Positions 17,011 to 23,818 of a DNA stretch of 27,922 bases are shown in pieces; position 1 is the stretch's first letter; each line of letters opens with the position of its first letter. Source of the DNA: an uncultured Candidatus Melainabacteria bacterium (GTDB lineage Bacteria; Cyanobacteriota; Vampirovibrionia; Gastranaerophilales; Gastranaerophilaceae); the NCBI GenBank assembly GCA_934747335.1, contig CAKVGS010000028.1, forward strand, positions 1 through 27,922, written 5' to 3'. The translations under genes were made by a program, and so were the position numbers. Under the pieces are notes generated by a model. That model made no database searches. It was not told the DNA's origin and saw nothing but the letters and a program-made list of their open reading frames with translations.

Positions 17011-17677
17011 AACAAAGAATGTCAAAGGGTTTATTAACCTGATTCATAATCTTAAAAACAAGCCGGATAATATATCTAAAATCGGTCTTGTTTACGGTAA
17101 CGCAGGACTTGGCAAAACAAAAACGGCACTATATTTATCTATACAATATGATGCCATATATGTCAGAGCAACAAATTCTATGAGTCCAAAGTGGATGCTT
17201 GAAGAAATTGCAAGAGAACTGGATGAAATCCCAAGATTTTATACTGCTGATATTTTCAGACAATGCGTTAATGTATTAAAAACAAATCCTCAGATGATTG
17301 TAGTTGATGAAATTGACTATCTGCTGAAAGATTTCAGAACAATAGAAACACTGCGTGATTTACATGATGAAACAGATGTTCTGATAATCCTAGTCGGAAT
17401 GCAACTTGCAAAGCACAAACTCAAAAAGCATACACATTTATTTGACAGAATTTCAGATATTTATAATTTTACAGAATTTGAATATCCTGACATTAAACAC
17501 ATTACAGAAGAATTATCCGAAGTTGAAATAACAAAAGACGCTGTACATTTGATACACAATAAAGCCAAAAGTTTTAGGCAAATTGTAAATACAATTGATG
17601 CCTTTGAAAAAGCAGCACAGGCAAACGGATTAACGCAGATTGATGAAAATATAGCTCAGGAGGTGCTCGGTGGATAA
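16991..17677 (+). CDS. MuB/TniB-like AAA ATPase, transposition target protein
   Basis: 228 aa from ATG 16991, chosen because AAAGGAG (16974-16980) stands 10 bases before it; the longer frame from 16937 adds residues read through the transposase end. Walker A GNAGLGKT lies at about 35-43 and Walker B MIVVDEIDYL at about 105. A helical C-terminal part (FRQIVNTIDAFEKAAQANG) resembles the end of MuB. It is shorter than phage MuB (312 aa). Proteins of this family bind DNA as ATP-dependent filaments, deliver the target to the transposase and give target immunity. It overlaps both neighbours (20 bases with the transposase, 8 with the next gene), so the three are one translational unit. Confidence 0.88.
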   Translation: MKPIFVKTKNVKGFINLIHNLKNKPDNISKIGLVYGNAGLGKTKTALYLSIQYDAIYVRATNSMSPKWMLEEIARELDEIPRFYTADIFRQCVNVLKTNPQMIVVDEIDYLLKDFRTIETLRDLHDETDVLIILVGMQLAKHKLKKHTHLFDRISDIYNFTEFEYPDIKHITEELSEVEITKDAVHLIHNKAKSFRQIVNTIDAFEKAAQANGLTQIDENIAQEVLGG

Positions 17678-18449
17678 AATTTTGAAGGTAGCAAAACGAC
17701 TAAAAACCTTTACTCTTGAAGATATTGTTATGTTTTGCGAGGTAGCCCCAGGAATCGTCGGAACTTTTTTACAAAAGTCGGAGAATATAAGGCCTGTTGG
17801 AGATAAGTTTGAGTATGTCGAAGCCATAAAAACTGAGGATAAATTCAAGATTATTGATAAAAATATTCAGAATAAAAATTCAGATATTACCGCTATTCAA
17901 GCTTGTGAAATGTTTTTGAAAATAAAACAACAAACACTTACGGAGCAATCTTATCAGACATATAAAACATTTGTTTATTCAAAAATTATTCCGTATTTTC
18001 AAACATTCCGACTAAAAGATATAACCATTCAGGATATACAAAAATTTAAGAAGTACTTACAAGAAAATAAGGTATCAGAACGCAGAATAAAAAATATTCT
18101 TACGCTCCTGAATCAGATAATAAAATGCTTTCAACACGAAGGCTATATTGATAAAACCTGCGTTTTTGAAGTAAAAAGAATAGCCGATATTCCCAAAAGA
18201 CAAATACAAGTTTTGACTCCGGAGCAATTAGCACAATTATTTAAAATCCTTAAAAAGAAATATACATACATGCTTCCGATTGTTCAAAAATTAATCACAT
18301 TAAAACAGCCTTTGGACATCATTTTAACGGGAGATGAACAACAAAAGAAATCCATCAAACGCAAAATCCGAAAAGATTTTTATAAAATAAAGCTAGAAAT
18401 GGGTTTGGGAAATTATCGACTTGACGATTTGAGGTTTTGTAAAAAATAA
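17670..18449 (+). CDS. Transposon accessory protein with integrase core-binding fold, no catalytic site
   Basis: 259 aa, GTG start with AGGAGG 6 bases upstream, overlapping the ATPase gene by 8. Residues 1-50 look like a winged helix (FTLEDIVMFCEVAPGIVGTFL). Residues about 70-170 have the SAM-like core-binding fold of tyrosine recombinases (LTEQSYQTYKTFVYSKIIPYF, then DIQKFKKYLQ), ending in VLTPEQLAQLF. The expected catalytic Arg, His-x-x-Arg, His and Tyr are absent; only a YRLDDLRF remnant resembles the box II region and the protein ends there. So it should bind DNA but not recombine. Its place as third gene behind A and B equals that of TniQ/TnsD target selectors, but that role is a guess. 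It could also be a decayed integrase. Confidence 0.65.
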   Translation: MDKILKVAKRLKTFTLEDIVMFCEVAPGIVGTFLQKSENIRPVGDKFEYVEAIKTEDKFKIIDKNIQNKNSDITAIQACEMFLKIKQQTLTEQSYQTYKTFVYSKIIPYFQTFRLKDITIQDIQKFKKYLQENKVSERRIKNILTLLNQIIKCFQHEGYIDKTCVFEVKRIADIPKRQIQVLTPEQLAQLFKILKKKYTYMLPIVQKLITLKQPLDIILTGDEQQKKSIKRKIRKDFYKIKLEMGLGNYRLDDLRFCKK

Positions 18450-18466
18450 ATAATAAAGTATTCCAT

Positions 18467-18496
18467 TTGGTTTAAAAATGTGCTAATATGTAAAAT
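18467..18496 (+). promoter_or_regulatory. Probable abiE promoter, near-leaderless
   Basis: TTGGTT (18467-18472), 18 bases, TAAAAT (18491-18496). The ATG at 18503 is at the predicted start of transcription and has no Shine-Dalgarno motif, so the antitoxin may be read from a leaderless mRNA. Confidence 0.4.
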
Positions 18497-18502
18497 ATAA
18501 TT

Positions 18503-19255
18503 ATGCAAAATAAGATAAAATTAAAACAAATATTGCAAAATATACCACACGGCACTGTGGTAACTTCATTATGGCTAGAAAATCAAGGTGTATCTAGAAG
18601 TTTGCGTAGTGCTTATAAGAAAAATGGTTGGTTAAAATCTTTCGGCAATGGCGCATATTTTAAACTTAATGATAATATTGAGCTAGAGGGTTCAATATAT
18701 GCATTACAGCAACAATTATACTTATCCTTTCATTTGGGTGGTGTTTCTGCGTTAGCCAAGTTAGGGATAAATCATAATATTGCATTTAATAGGAAAACAT
18801 ACATATATGGCTATAGGGCGGAAAAAGTCCCCAATTGGTTTAAAGAGAATTATAGCGAGAATATTGAAATAGTTAAGTCAGAATTTTTACCGAAAGAATT
18901 AGGTTTGGTGGATTTTGATAATAAAGATTTTTCTATAAAAATTTCTTCTCAAGAAAGAGCAATATTAGAAATGCTTTATTTAGCTCCGGACAAAAACAGT
19001 ATTAAAGAAATTTATCAATTAATGGAATCAATGTCCGTATTAAAACCAAAGTTGCTTCAAGAATTATTAGAAAATTGTTCAAGTATCAAAGTAAAAAGAG
19101 TCTTTTTATATTTAGCAGATAAATTAAATTATCCTTGGTTTAAAAAATTAGACATTACCAAAATAGACTTAGGCAGTGGAAAACGAACTATCGAAAAAGT
19201 TGGAAAATTAGACAAAAAATACAATATTGTTATTGGGAATATTGAGGAAATATGA
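18503..19255 (+). CDS. abiEi: AbiEi-type antitoxin / transcriptional regulator
   Basis: 250 aa. The N-terminal winged helix (IPHGTVVTSLWLENQGVSRSLRSAYKKNGWL) followed by FGNGAYF and the central LSFHLGGVSALAKLG segment are typical of AbiEi antitoxins of type IV toxin-antitoxin abortive infection systems, where the N-terminus represses the operon and the C-terminal part counters the toxin without binding it. It ends IVIGNIEEI and overlaps the toxin gene by ATGA (19252-19255). It lies directly behind the Mu-like transposition genes, in the same direction, and inside the candidate element ends, so it reads as cargo. Length is normal for the family. Confidence 0.88.
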   Translation: MQNKIKLKQILQNIPHGTVVTSLWLENQGVSRSLRSAYKKNGWLKSFGNGAYFKLNDNIELEGSIYALQQQLYLSFHLGGVSALAKLGINHNIAFNRKTYIYGYRAEKVPNWFKENYSENIEIVKSEFLPKELGLVDFDNKDFSIKISSQERAILEMLYLAPDKNSIKEIYQLMESMSVLKPKLLQELLENCSSIKVKRVFLYLADKLNYPWFKKLDITKIDLGSGKRTIEKVGKLDKKYNIVIGNIEEI

Positions 19256-20157
19256 TTAGACAAGAATATTTAAACCAAGTTAGTTTGCTTGTTAAAATTT
19301 TGCCATATATTGAAAAAGAAGACTGCTTCGCTTTAAAAGGCGGAACTGCTATAAATCTCTTCTATTCAAATCTACCTAGATTATCAGTAGACATTGATTT
19401 AACCTATATTCATTTTGACTCCAGAGATGTTGCATATACTAAAATTAATGATGCGCTGGAAAGAATTAATAACAATTTGCAATCGCTTGGATATAAATCT
19501 TTTGTTCGTGGAGATAAAGAAAAGAAAATTTTATGTCAGGATAATAACTTTGCAACTGTAAAAATAGAGCCAAATTACACATTGCGTGGTTGTATTAAAG
19601 AACCAGAATATGTATCAATTTGTGATAGCGCAGAAGAATTGTTCGGATATATCGATTTTCCGATATTGTCTAAAATGGAAACCTATGGTGGGAAAATCTG
19701 TGCAGCATTAGACAGGCAACATCCTAGAGATTTATTCGATATTTATCAATTAATTCAAAACGATGGAATTACTGATGAGATTATAAAAGGTTTTGTAGTA
19801 ATGTTATTATCTGCTAACAGGCCGTTATCTGAAATTATTGCACCAAATATTTTAGACAGAAAATCTGTTTATCTTTCTGAGTTTCAAGGTATGACAGATT
19901 TTAAATTTGGTTATGAACAACATGTTGAAACTTTAAAATATTTAATCAATATAGTACAGAAAAATTTAAAAGATAATTATAAAGAGCTATTGCTAGATTT
20001 TGTTTTATTGAATGCAGATTTCGAGAGTTTTAATATCCCAAATGTAGGAAAACTTCCTGCTATAAAATGGAAAATACAAAATTTAGAAAAATTGCGTGAA
20101 ATAAATCCTGATAAATTCAAACAGGAATACCGTAGTTTGAAGAAGATTCTTGACTGA
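19252..20157 (+). CDS. abiEii: AbiEii-type nucleotidyltransferase toxin
   Basis: 301 aa. Nucleotidyltransferase signature KGGT (29-32) with R43, S45 and D47-I-D49 (LPRLSVDIDL), then ILSKMETYGGKICAALDRQHPRDLFDIYQL around 137-167, giving the conserved Lys residues and RDLFD. This is the AbiEii/AbiGii toxin family; known members transfer nucleotides (for some, onto tRNA ends) and stop growth on phage infection. It has GAGGAAAT before the ATG and shares four bases with the antitoxin. All recognisable motifs are present, so the toxin should be active unless restrained by its antitoxin. Confidence 0.9.
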   Translation: MIRQEYLNQVSLLVKILPYIEKEDCFALKGGTAINLFYSNLPRLSVDIDLTYIHFDSRDVAYTKINDALERINNNLQSLGYKSFVRGDKEKKILCQDNNFATVKIEPNYTLRGCIKEPEYVSICDSAEELFGYIDFPILSKMETYGGKICAALDRQHPRDLFDIYQLIQNDGITDEIIKGFVVMLLSANRPLSEIIAPNILDRKSVYLSEFQGMTDFKFGYEQHVETLKYLINIVQKNLKDNYKELLLDFVLLNADFESFNIPNVGKLPAIKWKIQNLEKLREINPDKFKQEYRSLKKILD

Positions 20158-20469
20158 AATCGATAGATTTTGGGATAAATTTTTGTTGTTTTGTAATGTA
20201 TCTTGAATACAAATTTTATTGTTATTCAAATGTAGTAAACATTTCCGGCTTGCTTCCGACTTAAATAATAGCAATTTTAAATTGGACTTTTTATCCTTTT
20301 CTTATCCTTGCCTAAAATCCCGATTATATTTTAGTTTTGGCGTTTTTTACAGACAAAAAGCGTATTTTTTCGGACAAAAAAGTATAAGAAAAGTATATTT
20401 TGGATAATTTCAGTCAATTCGTAAAATATCGCCAAAAGCCAAACAAATTAGGTAATACAGGCTAATTAA
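20158..20469. other. Gene-free stretch with repeats of the transposon right end
   Basis: 312 bases with no credible gene. It holds two direct TGTC blocks on the minus strand (20339-20355 and 20360-20376), a weaker one (20402-20416), and an imperfect inverted pair, TTTTGGCGTTTTTTAC (20335-20350) against GTAAAATATCGCCAAAA (20421-20437). The latter repeats the ACGCCAAAA tail of the first block in the opposite sense. The first half (20158-20330) shows nothing I can name. Confidence 0.55.
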
Positions 20470-20877
20470 TTACAATCCAAATGTCCCAAATAAACCCCAT
20501 TTAGTGCTTTTAACACATTTATCCTTTGAAGAAATTATTGCAGACTTAAATTCAGCCAATCCAACTTCCGCAATTTCTTGTTTTGCAAGTTTTACCAGTT
20601 TTTCAATCGTAGCAAAGGGTTTACGAAATATTACTGTAACTTTTTTGTTCTTAATTGTTGCATTCAAATAAACTTCTCGAATAATTTGAGCGACTTCTTC
20701 TGCTGAAAGTTCGGTGGCTGGAAAGCTTGCTTTGTGGCACAAATCAAGGATTTTCAAACCTGTATCCAAATAATTTGTATTTGCTTTAGAAACATTCTTT
20801 AATGCTTCATCAATTTCTTTAATTGAATATCCTTGTAGGTCAAAACAAATATCAACTTCTTTAAGTAGGTCATAAAC
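20470..20877 (-). pseudogene. C-terminal remnant of a large serine recombinase
   Basis: The minus-strand frame is open from just after a TAA (20878-20880) to TAA 20470, about 135 codons, but the only usual start inside is a TTG at 20769. The text (SIKEIDEALKNVSK ... GLKILDLCHKA ... YLNATIKNKKVTVIFRKPFATIEKLVKLA) follows the tail of large serine recombinases: a coiled-coil region, the LxLxxxA helix, and a strand pair ending in a KPF motif. The catalytic resolvase domain and the zinc-ribbon region are missing, and no ribosome site precedes the TTG. I read it as the decayed end of an earlier integrated element. It could be a short expressed protein of 99 aa, which seems less likely. Confidence 0.55.
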
Positions 20878-20962
20878 TTAAAAATCAGTTTTAAATTAGA
20901 TAGTATGTTAAAATGTAGAGCCAACCATCTTCTAAGCTATGTAAATCTTATAGATATATTTT

Positions 20963-22102
20963 CTACGTTCCCTCTTTCAGAATTTCCAAGTACTCTTTAT
21001 ACGCAAAAGTCCTGTTTCTGCTTTGGTTTGACGTTTGTTCAAGGATGCCGATATTAATCAGGTCTTTGATTACACTGGAAATTGTATTGAATGCAATATC
21101 AAGCTCTTGAGATGTTTTTTTTATTTCGATAATAGGATTTGATTCTAAGTATTCAAAAACACGCATACCATTTTTTGCACGGCGTCCCAGATTTGCAATT
21201 TTTGCACAATTCTTATCATGCAAAGCCATCAACTTATCAATAGTTTCAACTGCGTCTTTTGCTGACTCATAAACCGCTTCCAAGAAAAATTTAATCCATT
21301 GTTCATAATTGCCTTTTAGGCGAACTTCGCTCATGCGGTCGTAATACTCAATTCTGTTCTTCTTTAGAAAATACGAAATATACAAAGCCGGAGTTGTTAG
21401 TACCTTTTGTTCTATCAAAAACAAAGTTATCAGCAAACGACCAATTCTACCGTTACCATCTAAAAACGGGTGGATAGTTTCAAACTGATAATGAATTAAA
21501 CCCGCTCTAATAAGCACATCTAAATTATCTTCAGCATTAATATATTTTTCCAAATCAGACATTGCCTGTTGCATATCTTCTACTGACGGCGGAATATATC
21601 TTGCATTTTGCAAAGTTGAACCTGCTCCGCCTATCCAGTTTTGGGAATGTCTAAATTCTCCGGGGCATTTGTTTTGACCTCTCACTCCTGCTAATAAAAC
21701 TTTGTGAGCCTCTTTAATAAGGCGATTGCACAAAGGCAGTTCTTTCAATCTGTTAATCGCAAAATCTGTTGCTTTAATATAATTCACGACACCCCCAACA
21801 GGTCTATTGGTATTATTTTCAAGCATTGGGTCTAAAATATCTTCTAAAGTCGCTTGCGTACCTTCAATTTGGGAAGACATAAGCGCTTCTTTTCTAACGT
21901 ACATTGAGATAAATAAATCAATATTAGGTATTCTGCTTGAGATACCTTCTAACAAAGCTATTTGACGATTTGCTTTAACCAAGATTTCTACAATTTCATC
22001 ACTTAATTCTATTGGAGGATTAGGAGGCAAAACAGCCGGTACAAAGGAATTGTATGTCATTTCTCCTGATAAATTCTTTTTATAAGTTCCTGCTCGATTC
22101 AT
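20963..22102 (-). CDS. Class II Fic-domain protein (probable AMP transferase) with C-terminal winged helix
   Basis: 379 aa. The N-terminal Fic_N region contains the inhibitory helix motif SSQIEG ([ST]xxxEG) placed before the Fic core, which defines class II. The active-site loop HPFLDGNGRIGR starts at H211, complete with the catalytic His and nucleotide-binding residues. The last 60 residues (IEIKKTSQELDIAFNTISSVIKDLINIGIL) form a winged helix. Size and order match SoFic-like proteins, which move AMP onto target hydroxyls (or themselves). ATG 22102 has only a weak ribosome site. Upstream lie a good promoter and two identical-geometry palindromes, so autoregulation by the winged helix is plausible. 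Confidence 0.92.
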   Translation of the reverse strand: MNRAGTYKKNLSGEMTYNSFVPAVLPPNPPIELSDEIVEILVKANRQIALLEGISSRIPNIDLFISMYVRKEALMSSQIEGTQATLEDILDPMLENNTNRPVGGVVNYIKATDFAINRLKELPLCNRLIKEAHKVLLAGVRGQNKCPGEFRHSQNWIGGAGSTLQNARYIPPSVEDMQQAMSDLEKYINAEDNLDVLIRAGLIHYQFETIHPFLDGNGRIGRLLITLFLIEQKVLTTPALYISYFLKKNRIEYYDRMSEVRLKGNYEQWIKFFLEAVYESAKDAVETIDKLMALHDKNCAKIANLGRRAKNGMRVFEYLESNPIIEIKKTSQELDIAFNTISSVIKDLINIGILEQTSNQSRNRTFAYKEYLEILKEGT

Positions 22103-22118
22103 GATAATAACACCTAAA

Positions 22119-22155
22119 TTGAAATAACATGTTTATTATAGCATAGTTATTTCAA
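22119..22155 (-). promoter_or_regulatory. fic promoter with embedded palindromic operator 1
   Basis: On the minus strand TTGCTA (22158-22163), 17 bases and TATAAT (22135-22140). A perfect 10-bp inverted repeat, TTGAAATAAC-N17-GTTATTTCAA (22119-22128, 22146-22155), has one arm in the spacer and the other just after the -10, so a bound protein would block polymerase. Confidence 0.65.
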
Positions 22156-22169
22156 CTTAGCAATTGAAA

Positions 22170-22206
22170 TTGAAATAAGAATGATTGGGACGAAGTTTTA
22201 TTTCAA
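22170..22206 (-). promoter_or_regulatory. fic operator 2
   Basis: A second inverted repeat of the same 37-bp geometry: TTGAAATAAG-N17-TTTATTTCAA (22170-22179, 22197-22206), nine of ten positions pairing. It lies just upstream of the -35 of the fic promoter, 14 bases from operator 1. Confidence 0.6.
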
Positions 22207-22297
22207 CATTGGCAAGACAAATTTTTCAAAAAAGCAAAATAGCATTTTGGTTAATTTTTCTTATTACAATATTTTATACAATTAAATCTTCTTGTAT

Positions 22298-22303
22298 TAT
22301 AAT
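22298..22303 (+). promoter_or_regulatory. Possible -10 of the small secreted protein gene
   Basis: Perfect TATAAT 44 bases before the ATG at 22348; TTATAC (22274-22279) at 18 bases could serve as -35. Confidence 0.35.
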
Positions 22304-22347
22304 AAAGAAAGCATTTTAATTGGTCATTAAAAAAATTTGAGGTTTTA

Positions 22348-22569
22348 ATGAAAAAAGTATTATTTTCCTTTGTTTTATTAATTAGTTTGTTTTTACCGCT
22401 AAGTAGTTTTGCGGATACTGTTGTTTACAATACAAAAACAGGAAAATACCATGCGCAGAGTTGCGCCAGTGCAAAAAAGTGTACAGTGAATTGTATAAAA
22501 ATTGATAGAAAACAAGCTATTCAACGTGGTGGTGTGCCTTGCAAAATCTGTGGAGCGAGGGGTTATTAA
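22348..22569 (+). CDS. Small secreted cysteine-rich protein
   Basis: 73 aa. A clear signal peptide (KK, then VLFSFVLLISLFLPLSS, cleavage probably after FA at 21-22) precedes a mature part of about 50 residues. That part has a metal-site-like pattern: H35, C39, C45, C49, C65 and C68 in YHAQSC...KCTVNC...GGVPCKICG. The final G-x-P-C-x-x-C resembles short domains appended to secreted nucleases and Ada-like zinc sites, but I cannot name the family. GAGG lies 6 bases before the ATG. It stands alone between fic and the next small gene. Confidence 0.7.
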   Translation: MKKVLFSFVLLISLFLPLSSFADTVVYNTKTGKYHAQSCASAKKCTVNCIKIDRKQAIQRGGVPCKICGARGY

Positions 22570-22744
22570 CAAAAGCTTTCGGATAATATTTTGAAACAAT
22601 TGCATCTGTGGTTTTGCTGTAAAAACGAATACTTATTAATGCGTAAATTGTAACAAAATGTTAAGAAAAATTATAAGTCTGAAATTTGTGTTTTTTTATT
22701 TACTTTATATAGATGTAAGAGATAATTAACAGAGAGTACAAATT

Positions 22745-22990
22745 ATGACAGCAACTTATGATGCAATTGAAAGAAACAAAAAACCGGCAGGCTCTATTGA
22801 TATTCCACCGGATTTTCATTGTTATTATTTAAACAAAAAAGACCGTCAAATGCGATTTAACAATGGAGGTGACCCTATTTATGCAATTTTTGATAAAATT
22901 GATAGTCGTCCATTGCATAAAATCGCAAGAGATTTTGTTAAAGAATTGGCAGATGATTCTATTAGATTTATTTCAACCATGTTGAAATAA
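22745..22990 (+). CDS. Hypothetical 81-aa protein
   Basis: Not recognised. 81 aa, soluble, no signal peptide or membrane segment; a central DFHCYYLNKKDRQMRF and a C-terminal helix (KIARDFVKELADDSIRFISTML). A purine-rich AGAGAG 9 bases before the ATG may be the ribosome site. It ends 6 bases before the convergent VWA gene. Coding is supported by the clean start context and absence of a better frame, nothing more. Confidence 0.5.
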   Translation: MTATYDAIERNKKPAGSIDIPPDFHCYYLNKKDRQMRFNNGGDPIYAIFDKIDSRPLHKIARDFVKELADDSIRFISTMLK

Positions 22991-22996
22991 ATAAGG

Positions 22997-23695
22997 CTAT
23001 TCTTTATAAATCGTAGCTTCAACGCTTTTGTGCGGAAGAATTAATTCGCCCATTACATTAAATAATTGAGCTTTTGTGTCAGCTTCACTAAAGCGTCCGC
23101 CTGTTACATCTGCGGTACACTTTAGCTGTGCTAAATCATCGTCGTCATGCACATTAAACGCTATGACGTCGATTTTTATGTCTTTACGATTTTTCACAAG
23201 TTCAATCGAATAATCACATGGGCTTTCGTCGCAGTTCTCACCTCCATCTGTTAACAGGATTATATGTTTTATGCCGTCATAACCTTGCAAATCTTTATTA
23301 ACGGCTTGTTTAAGCGAGTATGTAATAGGTGTCATTCCTCTGGGGCGCAAGTGTGACATTTCAGAGAGAATGTTTGCAGAATTTGCAAATCCGAGAGGTG
23401 TAACGAGTTCCGAACTTCTGCAAGCATTATATGCAATAAGATTGCATGTGTGACCATAAACTCTCAGTCCGACTTTTGTTTCGGGAGAAATTTGCGGAAG
23501 AATATAATTCATCATTTCTTTTACTTGATTGACTTTGGTTTTGTGTTCCAAATATTCACCCATACTGTTTGAATAATCAAGTACAAACAACAGTTTGTCG
23601 CCATTGTCTTTGTACCGATATCCGTTTTGCATGTATACATCAAATGCAATTGCGGGAAGTGATGCCATCAATAATAAAATCAAAAATTTTTTCAT
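22997..23695 (-). CDS. Secreted von Willebrand factor type A domain protein
   Basis: 232 aa. Signal peptide KKFLILLLMASLPAIA, cleavage likely after A17. The VWA fold has a MIDAS metal site: D40-Y-S42-N-S44, a Thr in GMTPI, and the Asp of LLTDGGENCD. Several cysteines (CNLIAYNAC, CDESPC, C near LKCTADVTGG) may form disulfides outside the cytoplasm. Such stand-alone VWA proteins mediate metal-dependent protein contacts; no partner such as a MoxR ATPase is in the window, so the task is unknown. The ribosome site before ATG 23695 is weak (TGAG). Confidence 0.85.
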   Translation of the reverse strand: MKKFLILLLMASLPAIAFDVYMQNGYRYKDNGDKLLFVLDYSNSMGEYLEHKTKVNQVKEMMNYILPQISPETKVGLRVYGHTCNLIAYNACRSSELVTPLGFANSANILSEMSHLRPRGMTPITYSLKQAVNKDLQGYDGIKHIILLTDGGENCDESPCDYSIELVKNRKDIKIDVIAFNVHDDDDLAQLKCTADVTGGRFSEADTKAQLFNVMGELILPHKSVEATIYKE

Positions 23696-23766
23696 ATCTC
23701 AAATTAGCTCAATAACAGGGATTTTTTATTCCCCGAATCGGTAAAATTTTTCATTAAAATAAAGCA

Positions 23767-23795
23767 TTAACTTTGAAACAATTTCATGCTATATT
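23767..23795 (+). promoter_or_regulatory. Promoter of thrC-proB
   Basis: TTAACT (23767-23772), 17 bases, TATATT (23790-23795). It overlaps the alternative ATG at 23786, which argues that thrC starts at 23819. Confidence 0.5.
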
Positions 23796-23818
23796 CAAGA
23801 AAAAGAGAGGTTTTAAAT

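Larger units (their letters stand above)
14944..20416 (+). mobile_element. Mu-like transposon with AbiE cargo (approximate limits)
   Basis: A MuA-like transposase, MuB-like ATPase and accessory gene are followed by an abiEi/abiEii pair. On the left, 31-34 bases after the helicase gene, lies TGTCGAAATGATACG (14944-14958; an outer TG makes TGTGTCG from 14942). On the right, inverted relative to it, are TGTCCGAAAAAATACGC (minus, 20360-20376) and TGTCTGTAAAAAACGCC (minus, 20339-20355), 21 bases apart, and a weaker TGACTGAAATTATCC (minus, 20402-20416). Such repeated TGTC blocks are typical transposase-binding ends. The exact right end is undecided; flanks atttg and attcg are only a near-match for a target duplication. 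Confidence 0.45.

Noticed and set aside
20219..20407. 62-codon plus-strand reading frame between abiEii and the recombinase relic
   Set aside because: Composition is low-complexity, there is no ribosome site, and it runs through the repeat blocks of the transposon end.
23721..23745. Small GGGA/TCCC hairpin upstream of thrC as a riboswitch or attenuator
   Set aside because: It lies upstream of the predicted thrC promoter, has a four-pair stem, and shows no leader peptide rich in Thr or Ile.
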